This document shows positions 1-8,226 of a stretch of DNA of 21,068 bases, in pieces (the first letter of the stretch is position 1; the number at the start of each line of letters is the position of its first letter). The DNA lies in contig CALQNE010000027.1 of NCBI GenBank assembly GCA_943331855.1, positions 1-21,068 of the forward strand, given 5' to 3'. A model generated the notes under the pieces. It was given only the letters and a program-made list of their open reading frames with translations, was not told the DNA's origin and did not search any database. The position numbers and the translations under genes were made by a program. Origin of the DNA: Bordetella parapertussis (GTDB lineage: Bacteria > Pseudomonadota > Gammaproteobacteria > Burkholderiales > Burkholderiaceae_B).

Positions 1-296
1 GGTCGGACCAGGTGCGCGAACCTTTGCTGACCCTGTCTAAGACGGGGGGCAATGCGGTTTGGCTGTTGACAAGCACGCATGGAATCGAGGCGATTGTCAG
101 CAAGTTGAGTGAACTGAACATAATCGATTGGTTTCGCAATTCGGCGTTTGTCTTGACCCATGAGCGACTTAAACCGATTTTGGCCAAAATGCTTGACGCA
201 GACATAGACCGCCTTCGCTACAAGGTTGCCAGCCCTGAAGACCCGGCAATTGTGTTGTGTTTTGATCAAATGATTGCGCAGCTTAACCGCTCTTAA
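1..296 (+). CDS. hemD: Uroporphyrinogen-III synthase, C-terminal part (5' end outside window)
   Basis: This reading frame is open from the window edge to a TAA at 294-296, so only about the last 98 residues are seen. HemD closes and rearranges hydroxymethylbilane to uroporphyrinogen III in the cytoplasm. The visible part fits the second Rossmann-like lobe of the family: an LLTSTHGIEAI stretch, then AFVLTHERLKPILAK, then a short tail. The short match alone would be modest evidence. The next two genes, hemX and hemY, make the call solid because hemD-hemX-hemY is a common order in beta- and gammaproteobacteria. The true start lies upstream of position 1; the GTG at 12 is an internal valine codon, not a start. 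Confidence 0.82.
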   Translation, partial: SDQVREPLLTLSKTGGNAVWLLTSTHGIEAIVSKLSELNIIDWFRNSAFVLTHERLKPILAKMLDADIDRLRYKVASPEDPAIVLCFDQMIAQLNRS

Positions 297-343
297 TGCA
301 TTGAAAACGCACGTTTATGCAGGGCAACGACTACAATAGCGAC

Positions 344-1555
344 ATGACAGAATCGACCTCTTCGCCCCAGCCCTCCGTACAAGCCACTGCGGCCGCACCA
401 GCGCCCGCGGCTGAGTATTCTTCCCGCGGGCAGCGCAAAGCTGCGGGCACTTCTTGGTCGGTCACGTTGATGATCGTATTTTTAGTAGTCGCCCTGGTGG
501 TGGGTGGCGGCGCCTGGTTTTCGCAAAAACGCTTCGATTCGGTTGGTCGTGAAGTGGCATCACAAGTGCAAAGCATGACCGCTCAATTGATCGATACCAA
601 GCGCGAAGCCAAGCAGGCGCTTGCCCTGGTCGAAGCCCAGGCCAAACTGATTGTCGATTTACAGCAGTCTGTGGCTGAGTCAAAAGAGCAGTTCGAAGTG
701 CTTGAAGAAGCTTGGGCCAGCTTCAATAAAGGCATGGAAGACTCTATGCTTGCTAATGACATCGACCGTTTGGTGACGTTGGCCAGTCAACAGCTGCGAT
801 TAGCCAGTAACGTGAACAATGCCGTGATGGCGCTTGAAACAGCCTTGTCGACGCTCGTGCGCGCTGATCGGCCGCGCTTCGCCGCCGTTCAACGTGCCAT
901 TAGTGCAGACCTTGATCGCCTGCGTTCGGTGCCTTTGGTTGATGTCAGTGCGCTTTCAGTTCGTCTTGAGGCACTCACGACCTTGATTGGACGTGCACCG
1001 TTATTGGTTCCGGATTTAGCAGTGCCCAACGTGGTTGCGATAACACCGGTTGAGCCGAAGTCAAACGCGCCTGTCGCGACAGCGGTGTCTACCGCTAGTG
1101 GGGACACAAGCTCGAATGAACCAAGCGGCTTAGATCAGCCATGGTGGACGATCACCTTGAATAAAACCGTGCTTTGGTCTAAAGCCGTTGCCGTTTTTAT
1201 GGCAAAAGAGTTAGCGAGTGTCGTCAGTATTCAGCGCGTCAACGATGCGCAGGCGTTGCTGATGTCACCCGAGCAAGGCTCTCAGCTACGTGCCAATTTG
1301 CGTACACGCGTTCTAACGGCGCAAATGGCGCTTTTGATGCATCAGCCTTCGGTCTGGCGTGCTGAAATTGCCAATATCGAAGCATCTTTAGTTGCGCGCT
1401 ACGATCCCAAAGCGGTCGATACGGTTGCCGCACTTCGCTTGGCACGTGAACTGGGAGCTGTGCCGATATTGGCCGCGCTGCCCGACATGACCGAAAGCAT
1501 CGCTGCGCTTGAAGCTGTTCGTTTGCAAGAATCTCGTAATAAAAGCGAGGATTAA
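344..1555 (+). CDS. hemX: HemX, membrane-anchored protein of the haem cluster
   Basis: About 403 residues. HemX is annotated in many genomes as a putative uroporphyrinogen-III C-methyltransferase, but this type lacks the methyltransferase domain and its biochemical role is unclear. The N-terminus is rich in Ala, Pro and Ser and cytoplasmic. One transmembrane segment follows at roughly residues 40-59 (VTLMIVFLVVALVVGGGAWF). Next comes a coiled-coil stretch (about residues 65-125, rich in Gln, Glu and Lys) and a helical periplasmic domain with the DQPWW motif. The sequence after 1200 (LLMSPEQGSQLRANLRTRVL) is typical of the family. An in-frame ATG at 317 would add nine residues. Neither start has a convincing Shine-Dalgarno, and 344 is preferred because it gives the MTES-type N-terminus. 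HemY follows after 2 nt. Confidence 0.85.
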   Translation: MTESTSSPQPSVQATAAAPAPAAEYSSRGQRKAAGTSWSVTLMIVFLVVALVVGGGAWFSQKRFDSVGREVASQVQSMTAQLIDTKREAKQALALVEAQAKLIVDLQQSVAESKEQFEVLEEAWASFNKGMEDSMLANDIDRLVTLASQQLRLASNVNNAVMALETALSTLVRADRPRFAAVQRAISADLDRLRSVPLVDVSALSVRLEALTTLIGRAPLLVPDLAVPNVVAITPVEPKSNAPVATAVSTASGDTSSNEPSGLDQPWWTITLNKTVLWSKAVAVFMAKELASVVSIQRVNDAQALLMSPEQGSQLRANLRTRVLTAQMALLMHQPSVWRAEIANIEASLVARYDPKAVDTVAALRLARELGAVPILAALPDMTESIAALEAVRLQESRNKSED

Positions 1556-1557
1556 GT

Positions 1558-3099
1558 ATGCGTACTTGGTTCTGGACGCTACTCTTAACCACTGTTGCGG
1601 TGGTACTGGCGGTGGTGCTTCGCGAAAACACAGGCCAAGTCCTGATCATGTTGAACACGTGGCGTATTCAAGTGTCGTTTGCGTTTGCCGTGTTAGTGAT
1701 TGTCGCGAGTTTCATTAATTTGTATCTTGCGTTGCGTGTCCTAGCTTGGTTCACGGGTATTCCAATGCGGGTGCGGGCTTGGCATGGTCGGCGTCAAGTG
1801 CGTCTTGATCACGAGTTGCTTGAGCAAGGCTGGACCGAGCTGCTTGAAGGGCGCTATTCAAATGCCGAAAAAGATCTGACAAAGTTATTGGATCAAAGCC
1901 GAAGCGCCAATCGGCAAGTGTTGGCTGGCTTATCTGCTGCGCGCGCGGCGCATGCGTTAGGCGAATACGCGAGGCGCGATAATTTACTTGCGCTGGCTAA
2001 AGATAAAGCGGGTCAAGATACGGGTTTAACCGAAGCGGTGGCCACTGCCGCAGCAGATTTATATCTTGATCAGGGGCTCGCTCAAGAGGCACTAGATGTT
2101 TTGTTGCCTTTACAGCAGGCGGGTGCGCGGCATGTACATACCTTGCGTTTGTTGTTGCGCGCCTATCGGCAATTAGGTCGTTCTGATCAGGTGTTTGTGC
2201 TGGCACGTACTTTAAGCCGTCGCAAAGCGTTACCCGCAATTGAGGCACGCGCGCTGATCGAAACTGCTGCTGCAGCGCGCCTACGCGAAACTTTACATTC
2301 AGGCGAATGGCAAAAAATTTGGAAAGACCTCAAGACGGAGGAGCGCATCTTGCCCGAGGTGGCCTTGGCGGCTGCGGCGGCGTTTGAGGTGTCAGGTCAG
2401 CAGCAAGAGGCGTCCAAGATTCTCGAGGCTGCCATTGAGCGCGACTTTGATCCGCGCCTGCTTGAGGCCTATGCCCGCGGCGAGCCCACACAGGTTGCTC
2501 GACGGCTCGAAAAAACCGAGGCCTGGCTACAAAAGAAACCCGAGGCACCAGAGCTGCTGACGACGCTCGGAAATCTTTGCTTGACAGGTCAATTATGGGG
2601 ACAGGCCGAGCTTTATTTAACCCGTAGCTTGGCGCGACGAAGTGATGCTAGGGTGCACGCCTTACTCGCGAGTCTGTTTGACAAACTTGAACGTCCCCAA
2701 GAGGCTGCAGCTCAATGGCGGTTGGCTACTGCCGTCGGAACGGCTTTGCCCGTATTGTTGGCGGACTCGTATTTGCCTGCTGCTGATATTCAATCAGATC
2801 CGGGTGTCTTTCACGCTGAAGGGCTCGCGTACCTGACGGATAGCGGCTTACCAGTCGATTGGGCAAGTGTTGGATCGCAGACGCAGGACTCGCCCGCGGC
2901 TGAGAAAACCGTCTTAAGTCAAAGTTACTCGCCATCGACCTCGCACGAGCTCGACGAATACTTTGACAGTGCGCCAGTGGCACATCTCGGAGAACCGGCC
3001 GCGGTCGCTTCTTATTCGGGGTCAGGCGGTAGTGCAGGGCAGGGTCAACCGAGCGCATCCTCTGAGCCGACCCGTAATGGCGACGCTAAAAAAAGCTAA
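1558..3099 (+). CDS. hemY: HemY, inner-membrane TPR protein of the haem cluster
   Basis: A 513-residue protein with two N-terminal transmembrane segments (about residues 4-21 and 41-63), followed by RVRAWHGRRQ and a long alpha-helical tetratricopeptide-like region (about 80-420). This matches proteobacterial HemY, thought to be a scaffold near the haem-synthesis enzymes; it is not the protoporphyrinogen oxidase also called HemY in Bacillus. The start is well supported: GCGAGG at 1545-1550 sits 7 nt before ATG 1558, and the gene begins 2 nt after the hemX stop, so translation is probably coupled. The protein is longer than the roughly 400-residue E. coli form. The extra length is a low-complexity C-terminal tail (about 440-513) rich in Ser, Ala, Gly and Glu. 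Confidence 0.87.
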   Translation: MRTWFWTLLLTTVAVVLAVVLRENTGQVLIMLNTWRIQVSFAFAVLVIVASFINLYLALRVLAWFTGIPMRVRAWHGRRQVRLDHELLEQGWTELLEGRYSNAEKDLTKLLDQSRSANRQVLAGLSAARAAHALGEYARRDNLLALAKDKAGQDTGLTEAVATAAADLYLDQGLAQEALDVLLPLQQAGARHVHTLRLLLRAYRQLGRSDQVFVLARTLSRRKALPAIEARALIETAAAARLRETLHSGEWQKIWKDLKTEERILPEVALAAAAAFEVSGQQQEASKILEAAIERDFDPRLLEAYARGEPTQVARRLEKTEAWLQKKPEAPELLTTLGNLCLTGQLWGQAELYLTRSLARRSDARVHALLASLFDKLERPQEAAAQWRLATAVGTALPVLLADSYLPAADIQSDPGVFHAEGLAYLTDSGLPVDWASVGSQTQDSPAAEKTVLSQSYSPSTSHELDEYFDSAPVAHLGEPAAVASYSGSGGSAGQGQPSASSEPTRNGDAKKS

Positions 3100-3127
3100 T
3101 TTAATTTTTAACAGTCGGGATTTAAAC

Positions 3128-3826
3128 ATGAGTAAATATGCTGTCGAAGCGCCATCCATTGTTGGTTTACCCATCTTCGGAAGCGATGAATTGTTTCCGG
3201 TTCGACGCGTGTATTGCGTTGGTCGAAATTACGCTGAACACGCCAAAGAAATGGGCTTTACAGGTCGCGAAGATCCCTTTTTCTTTTGCAAGCCCGCCGA
3301 CGCGCTCGTCGTGATCCCGGCTGGCAAGCCGGGTCATATTCGATATCCGTCAAAAACCGCGAATCTGCATTACGAAATGGAATTGGTCGTAGCCTTGGGT
3401 AGCGGCGGCGTAGATATTCCGGTTGAGCAGGCGAACGAATGTATTTTTGGTTATGCGCTTGGTCTTGATATGACGCGTCGTGATTTGCAAAATGAGTGCA
3501 AAAAGCAGGGGCGTCCTTGGGAAGTGGGTAAAGCGTTTGATGAGTCGGGACCGATTGGCCCTATTCATCCGCGTGCGGTAACAGGTACCTTGTCACAAGG
3601 CAGCATCACGTTGTCGGTGAATGGCGCGCAAAAACAATCAAGCGACTTGTCACAAATGATCTGGAATATTCCAGAAAGTATTGCCTATTTATCAGGATTG
3701 TTTGAATTAAAGGCCGGCGACCTCATTTTTAGCGGCACCCCCGAAGGGGTAGGCGCTGTGGTCAAAGGCGATAAGATGATTGGCGCGGTTGCCGGCTTAG
3801 GTCAGTTTGAAGTACACGTTGTTTAA
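3128..3826 (+). CDS. Fumarylacetoacetate hydrolase (FAH) family protein, fumarylpyruvate-hydrolase-like
   Basis: About 232 residues, the size of single-domain FAH-fold enzymes. These use a divalent metal to hydrolyse a C-C bond in, or decarboxylate, a 2,4-dioxo acid. The family core is visible: VYCVGRNYAEHAKEMG near the N-terminus, the metal-ligand pair E83 and E85 in HYEMELVVAL, D114 in LGLDMTRRDLQ, and the closing SGTPEGVGAV segment. The VGRNY and KQGRPWEVGKAFD segments resemble fumarylpyruvate hydrolases (gentisate pathway) and YcgM-like proteins, but no gentisate dioxygenase or isomerase is nearby, so the substrate is unassigned. The ATG at 3128 is chosen because translation upstream of it runs through the hemY tail in another frame. 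It lies 28 nt after hemY and may be read through from the haem cluster. It converges with the CoA-transferase gene. Confidence 0.88.
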   Translation: MSKYAVEAPSIVGLPIFGSDELFPVRRVYCVGRNYAEHAKEMGFTGREDPFFFCKPADALVVIPAGKPGHIRYPSKTANLHYEMELVVALGSGGVDIPVEQANECIFGYALGLDMTRRDLQNECKKQGRPWEVGKAFDESGPIGPIHPRAVTGTLSQGSITLSVNGAQKQSSDLSQMIWNIPESIAYLSGLFELKAGDLIFSGTPEGVGAVVKGDKMIGAVAGLGQFEVHVV

Positions 3827-3856
3827 ACTGAATACGCTGTTGTTTAGCGTGGGTGA

Positions 3857-5047
3857 TTAAATAACGCCGCGGGTTTTCCAGTCAGCTTGTTGCGCGACGC
3901 TGATGCCAAGTCCTTCCAGGATTTCGGTAGTGTGTTGGCCTAGAGCGGGTGCAGCCCGTGTAATTTGGCCTGGGGTTTTGCTCAATTTAGGTACGATCCC
4001 AGGCACTTTCACAACCGAGCCATCTGCGAGTGTCGCGTTCAGAATCATGTCACGCGCTTGATAGTGTGGGTCGTTTGCGATATCTGCGGCATCGTAGCTT
4101 TTTCCTGCGGGGACTCCCGCTGCGTTCATTGCCGTTAATACGTCGTCCAAAGAATGCTGCGCTGTATAAGCCGAAATCGCGGCATCAATCAAATCAGCAT
4201 GTTCTGCGCGGCCGGCGTTGCGCGCAAGTTTTGGATCAGTCGCCAAGTCTGTCCGATTGATCATTTCCATCAGCCGTTTATAGATGCTGTCGCCATTGCC
4301 AGCGATCAACGCGTATTTGCCATCTTTGCAGAGATAGGCGTTGGTGGGCGCAATGCCAGGCATGCTCGCACCTGAAGGTTGTCTGATTGCGCCAAATTTT
4401 GAGTACTCAGGCAGCACGCTTTCAAGCATATTAAAAACAGACTCGTAAAGCGCAACATCAACCTCTTGTCCCACCCCGCCTTGTTGTTCGCGATGACGTA
4501 AGGCCATCAACACGCCAATCACGCCGTGTAGACCAGAAAGCGTATCGCCAATTGAGACGCCCGTGCGCACGGGCGGGCGACCCGGCTCACCTGTGAGGTA
4601 GCGCAGGCCACCCATGGCTTCGCCGATCACGCCAAAACCGGGCCGGTCTTTGTACGGACCCGTTTGGCCATAGCCCGACACGCGCAACATGATTAACTTT
4701 GGATTGATCGCGTGTAACTCTTTGAAGCCGATGCCCCATTTTTCTAGGGCACCTGGTCGAAAATTCTCAATCAGAATATCGGCATCTTTCGCTAATTGCC
4801 GGATCACGTCCTGACCCTCAGGCTCGCGCAGGTTCAGCGTGATCGAACGTTTATTGCGCGCGTGAGCCGCCCACCAAACTGAAGTACCGTCGTGTAGCAT
4901 CCGCCAGGCACGCAAGGGGTCACCCGTTTCGGGTGGTTCAACTTTGATCACGTCTGCGCCGAATTCTCCCAACATTTTTGAGGCAAAAGGCCCAGCAATG
5001 AGTTGTCCGAGTTCGATGACTCGCAGGCCGCTTAAAGGAAGTGTCAT
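3857..5047 (-). CDS. CaiB/BaiF family (class III) CoA-transferase
   Basis: 396 residues, the usual length for family III CoA-transferases, which move CoA between carboxylic acids through an aspartyl-CoA intermediate. The N-terminus LPLSGLRVIELGQLIAGPFASKMLGEFGADVIKVEPP is a near-textbook start for the family. It is followed by RNKRSITLNLR and DILIENFRPGALEKWGIG. The expected catalytic aspartate is D168 in SIGDTLSGLHG. The usual C-terminal domain with VPAGKSYDAADIANDPHYQARDM is complete. The donor and acceptor acids cannot be read from the sequence. It lies 61 nt downstream of the leuD-like gene on the same strand, so it is probably the last gene of that transcript. The gap is very AT-rich. 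Confidence 0.9.
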   Translation of the reverse strand: MTLPLSGLRVIELGQLIAGPFASKMLGEFGADVIKVEPPETGDPLRAWRMLHDGTSVWWAAHARNKRSITLNLREPEGQDVIRQLAKDADILIENFRPGALEKWGIGFKELHAINPKLIMLRVSGYGQTGPYKDRPGFGVIGEAMGGLRYLTGEPGRPPVRTGVSIGDTLSGLHGVIGVLMALRHREQQGGVGQEVDVALYESVFNMLESVLPEYSKFGAIRQPSGASMPGIAPTNAYLCKDGKYALIAGNGDSIYKRLMEMINRTDLATDPKLARNAGRAEHADLIDAAISAYTAQHSLDDVLTAMNAAGVPAGKSYDAADIANDPHYQARDMILNATLADGSVVKVPGIVPKLSKTPGQITRAAPALGQHTTEILEGLGISVAQQADWKTRGVI

Positions 5048-5058
5048 GGTTTGCTAAC

Positions 5059-5074
5059 TTTATTTAAAAATAAA
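5059..5074. repeat. AT-only inverted repeat between leuD-like gene and CoA-transferase
   Basis: A perfect 7-bp inverted repeat, TTTATTT-aa-AAATAAA, lies in the 61-bp gap between the two minus-strand genes. It contains no G or C, so it would be a weak hairpin. It could be a processing site, an AT-rich promoter element for the downstream gene, or nothing. Confidence 0.3.
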
Positions 5075-5108
5075 ATAATTTAGGACTGTTAATAAAGTGA
5101 AGTTTGAA

Positions 5109-5744
5109 CTATTTCAATGCTGCGAGCCAGGGGCGAGTGCGGTAGTGTTGTTGTTCAAAACTTTTGATATCTTTTTCGTAACCCAACGTTAAGGTCAATT
5201 CATCAACGCCTTTGAGTAAACATTCGTGCCAAAAGGGATCGAGTGTAAAGGTCAGCACTTCGCTTAGGCCAGGTGCTTGCAGCGTGCACGAAGCAAGATC
5301 AATCGATATTTCACAATTCGCTGCATTGGTTTGTACCTGTTGGGTGAGCGCTTGGCGTATGCGTTCAACCGTTTTTGCTTCAAGCTTGATCGGTAATAGG
5401 CCGTTTTTCAAGCAATTATTAAAAAATATATCGCCAAAGCTGGGTGCCAAAATCGCGCGAATTCCAAAGTCTGACAAACAGTACACAGCACCTTCGCGCG
5501 AAGAGCCACAGCCAAAGTTGTCGTCTGCGACAAGAATTTGTGCATTGTTAAACGCAGGTTTGTTCAAAACAAAATCAGCACGCGGCTTTGCATCCTCATC
5601 AAAGCGCAGATCGTGAAACAAATAAGTTTTGTACAAAGCATCGCGATCTTTTTTTAAAAATCGCGCAGGAATAATCTGATCCGTATCGATGTTGCGCCCT
5701 TCGAGGGGGGCTGCAATGGCGCGTAATTGTGTAAAGCCTGGCAT
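5109..5744 (-). CDS. leuD: LeuD-like hydro-lyase small subunit (3-isopropylmalate dehydratase family, divergent)
   Basis: 211 residues, full length for a LeuD swivel-domain subunit, which pairs with LeuC to form an aconitase-type isomerase or hydratase. The family signatures are present: LEGRNIDTDQIIPARFL at the start, NFGCGSSRE at 76-84 and APSFGDIFFNNCLKNGLLPI. Two conserved places differ from the leucine-pathway enzyme. The usual SSREHAPWAL reads SSREGAVYCL, with Gly at 85 replacing His. The C-terminal RRHCL-type segment reads FWHECLLKGVDEL (W172-H173-E174-C175). These changes lie in or near the substrate-facing part of the family, so the substrate may not be isopropylmalate. The gene starts 1 nt after the leuC-like stop, which implies translational coupling. 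The symbol is by family only. Confidence 0.85.
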   Translation of the reverse strand: MPGFTQLRAIAAPLEGRNIDTDQIIPARFLKKDRDALYKTYLFHDLRFDEDAKPRADFVLNKPAFNNAQILVADDNFGCGSSREGAVYCLSDFGIRAILAPSFGDIFFNNCLKNGLLPIKLEAKTVERIRQALTQQVQTNAANCEISIDLASCTLQAPGLSEVLTFTLDPFWHECLLKGVDELTLTLGYEKDIKSFEQQHYRTRPWLAALK

Positions 5745-5745
5745 T

Positions 5746-7170
5746 TTATTTTTGCCCTAAAAGTGTTCGCACATCAGTGAAGTACCCCGTGATGGCGGCG
5801 GCGGCGGCCATGGCGGGGCTGACCAGATGTGTGCGGACCCCGGGGCCTTGCCGCCCTATAAAGTTTCTATTCGAGGTTGAGGCCACTCTTTCATTGGCAG
5901 CGGCGAGGTCACCATTAATGCCTACGCACATTGAACAACCTGGCTCGCGCCATTCGAGCCCAGCCGCTTTAAATACTTTGTCTAAACCCTCGGCTTCTGC
6001 AGCTTTTTTAACGAGCATCGAACCGGCGACGACCAAACCGGGTACGACCGCACGTTGGCCTCTCAAGATTTTTGCAGCGATACGAAGATCAGATAAGCGA
6101 CTATTGGTGCACGAGCCAATAAAGACTCGGTCAATTTTGATTGTGTTTGCGCGGGCGCCAGGCGTCAAACCCATGTAGGCCAACGCCGCAAGTGCGGCTT
6201 GCCTCGCATGGGGGTCAGACAGTTGTGCTGGATCTGGTATGACTTCATCAATGGCGATACTCGAGTCTGGACTGGTGCCCCAGGTCAGTCTTGGGGCAAG
6301 CTCGGCGACATTTAGACTGAGTTGACGGTCAAAATGGCAACCGTTATCTGAAGGTAGCAACCTCCATTCTTTTAATGCCTGATCCCAGGCGTGTCCCTGC
6401 GGTGCAAAGCTGCGGCCGTGTAAATAATCAAAGACAAGGTCATCGGCCGCGATGACACCAGAGCGCGCGCCAGCTTCAATCGTCATGTTGCACATGGTTA
6501 AACGCTCGTCGAGCGATAACCATTGCAGCGCTGTGCCGGCATATTCAACGGCATGCCCCACCGCGCCTGCGACGCCAAGTTTGGCGATGACGGCCAGAAT
6601 GATATCTTTGCCGCTCACGCCGTCAGCTGGTTTGCCCTGAAGCTCAACACGCATTTGTAAAGGTTTTGTCTGCCAAAGCGTTTGAGTAGCCATGATGTGT
6701 GTGCTTTCGGATTGCCCCACACCAAAGGCGATTGCGCCCATCGCGCCGTGCGTCGAAGTATGGCTGTCACTACAGGTGATGATCGAGCCTGGTAACGAGA
6801 TGCCTTGTTCTGGGCCCACCACATGCACAATGCCCTGCTGGGCATCTTTAATTGAAAAATAGTGTGCGCCGGACCATTTCATATTGTCATCAAATTTGAG
6901 AATGACCTCTTTAATTTCTTGAGTGACCGCATCCTGAGGGTCTCGACTGGTGGTCGGCACGTAGTGATCCGCAACACCAAATATCTGTTTGGGATTCCGG
7001 ATGCTGAGGCCGCGCGCGCGTAGATCTTTAAAGGCGTGAAACGAACCTTCGTGAAGGATATGGCGATCGATATAAACCAACGAAGGTCCCGCGACCCGCG
7101 GAAGCACAAGATGTTGATCCCAAATTTTTTCAAAAAGTGTTCGTGGGAGCTGCGCGGTGGATGGAGTCAT
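5746..7170 (-). CDS. leuC: LeuC-like hydro-lyase large subunit, [4Fe-4S] (3-isopropylmalate dehydratase family)
   Basis: 474 residues, normal for LeuC. It carries the iron-sulphur catalytic core of an aconitase-type dehydratase. The three expected cluster ligands are visible: C354 in IGSCTNSR and C412 and C415 in GCSMC. Other family blocks are VYIDRHILHEG, QGIVHVVGPEQG, SDSHTSTHGAMGAIAFGVGQSE, the WGTSPDSS motif, STSNRNFIGRQG and the closing HLVSPAMAAAAAITG. E. coli LeuC has EVEHVLATQTL where this protein has ESTHIMATQTL. No leuB or leuA is nearby, and the partner small subunit is divergent. The gene therefore could be the leucine-pathway enzyme or a paralogue acting on a citramalate- or dimethylmalate-like acid. 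No clear Shine-Dalgarno precedes the ATG. It starts 19 nt after the CDF gene. Confidence 0.88.
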   Translation of the reverse strand: MTPSTAQLPRTLFEKIWDQHLVLPRVAGPSLVYIDRHILHEGSFHAFKDLRARGLSIRNPKQIFGVADHYVPTTSRDPQDAVTQEIKEVILKFDDNMKWSGAHYFSIKDAQQGIVHVVGPEQGISLPGSIITCSDSHTSTHGAMGAIAFGVGQSESTHIMATQTLWQTKPLQMRVELQGKPADGVSGKDIILAVIAKLGVAGAVGHAVEYAGTALQWLSLDERLTMCNMTIEAGARSGVIAADDLVFDYLHGRSFAPQGHAWDQALKEWRLLPSDNGCHFDRQLSLNVAELAPRLTWGTSPDSSIAIDEVIPDPAQLSDPHARQAALAALAYMGLTPGARANTIKIDRVFIGSCTNSRLSDLRIAAKILRGQRAVVPGLVVAGSMLVKKAAEAEGLDKVFKAAGLEWREPGCSMCVGINGDLAAANERVASTSNRNFIGRQGPGVRTHLVSPAMAAAAAITGYFTDVRTLLGQK

Positions 7171-7189
7171 ATTGTTTGAGCTATTTTTG

Positions 7190-8149
7190 TTATGCGAGTG
7201 CCGAGGTCTTTATCGTGGCTTTCGGATCCGTCTTGGACGGAACAGGGTCAATGTGCGTCAAAAGATTCAAGACACGATGACGCTGCATCACAGCGTGACG
7301 CGCGGCAAGTCCAATGTCGTGCCCGGTCTCAACACTCAAAAAAGCGTCAACTTCAATATGTGCATCAACCAGAATCATGTCGCCCATTTTGCGAGTCCGC
7401 ACATCATGCACGCCTAAGACGCCAGGCGTTTGAAGGAGTGTTTCAGTGATGGCGTGAACCTCTTGGTCATTGGCTGAGCGGTCCATTAAGTCATGAAAGG
7501 CGTCCGAGCCAAACTCCCAGCCCATTTTGCCCACCATTAACCCGACGATGAGTGCGGCAATCGGATCCAGAATGGGATAGCCCATCAGGTTACCGATGAT
7601 GCCTACGGCTACAACTAATGAAGACGCGGCATCGGACCGGGCATGCCAAGCGTTTGCGACGAGCATGCTCGATTTGACCGACTTGGCGATGCCTAGCATG
7701 TAACGAAACAGGGTTTCTTTTGCCACGAGCGCCAGGGCGGCTACCCACAACGCGATGCTATGGACCGATGCAATCTCGTGAGGCGCTTTGAGCTTTTCAA
7801 ACGCCGACCACAACATGCCAAAGGCGACGGCAAGTAACAGGCCGCCGAGTACCATCGAGGCCGCTGTTTCAAAGCGTTGATGACCATAGGGATGGTCTTC
7901 GTCGGCATCCTTTTGGCTATGATGGCTCGCAAACAGAACGACAAAGTCAGCAATTAAGTCTGAAAGTGAATGTACGCCGTCAGCGATTAAGGCCTGCGAT
8001 TTTGCAAAAATACCAACGGTGATTTGGGTGGTCGATAAGATAATGTTGACGCCAACGCTGATCCAGGTGCTTTTTTGGGCAGCGCGGCTGCGTTCGGCGG
8101 CCGTAAATTCTACGTCTTCGCTATCTTCTTGCAGATCTGCATTCTTCAT
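7190..8149 (-). CDS. Cation diffusion facilitator (CDF) family metal transporter
   Basis: 319 residues with six predicted transmembrane segments and a C-terminal cytoplasmic domain. CDF proteins export divalent metals such as Zn, Fe, Mn, Co or Cd in exchange for protons. The metal-site residues are visible: D57, H60 and D64 in IADGVHSLSDLIADF (TM2), and the second pair in AWHARSDAASSL (TM5). The DEDHPYGHQRFE loop and the C-terminal VHDVRTRKMGDMILVDAHIEVD are also typical. Two His-x3-Asp pairs suggest a zinc-type site, but the metal cannot be fixed from this. The ATG at 8149 has AGGA a few bases upstream. It lies 19 nt before the leuC-like gene. Since LeuC-type enzymes carry an Fe-S cluster, co-expression with a metal transporter is notable, although an exporter would not supply iron. 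Confidence 0.9.
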   Translation of the reverse strand: MKNADLQEDSEDVEFTAAERSRAAQKSTWISVGVNIILSTTQITVGIFAKSQALIADGVHSLSDLIADFVVLFASHHSQKDADEDHPYGHQRFETAASMVLGGLLLAVAFGMLWSAFEKLKAPHEIASVHSIALWVAALALVAKETLFRYMLGIAKSVKSSMLVANAWHARSDAASSLVVAVGIIGNLMGYPILDPIAALIVGLMVGKMGWEFGSDAFHDLMDRSANDQEVHAITETLLQTPGVLGVHDVRTRKMGDMILVDAHIEVDAFLSVETGHDIGLAARHAVMQRHRVLNLLTHIDPVPSKTDPKATIKTSALA

Positions 8150-8226
8150 AAGTATCCTAAAAACCTAGTGCCTCATTTCGCAGGCTAGCATCACAATTGA
8201 AACACGCATGGCATTTGGTGCGGGGC

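Noticed and set aside
301..337. TTGAAA and TACAAT as a promoter for hemX
   Set aside because: The spacer is 25 nt, far outside the 16-18 nt range, and no better -35 lies at the right distance. The gene is probably transcribed with hemD.
3834..3850. ACGCT-N7-AGCGT hairpin between the convergent FAH and CoA-transferase genes
   Set aside because: Only five base pairs and no T-run on either strand, so it is too weak to call a terminator.
5777..5830. GGC/GCG-rich run resembling a short tandem repeat
   Set aside because: It is the coding sequence for the conserved SPAMAAAAAITG end of LeuC, which is alanine-rich in the whole family.
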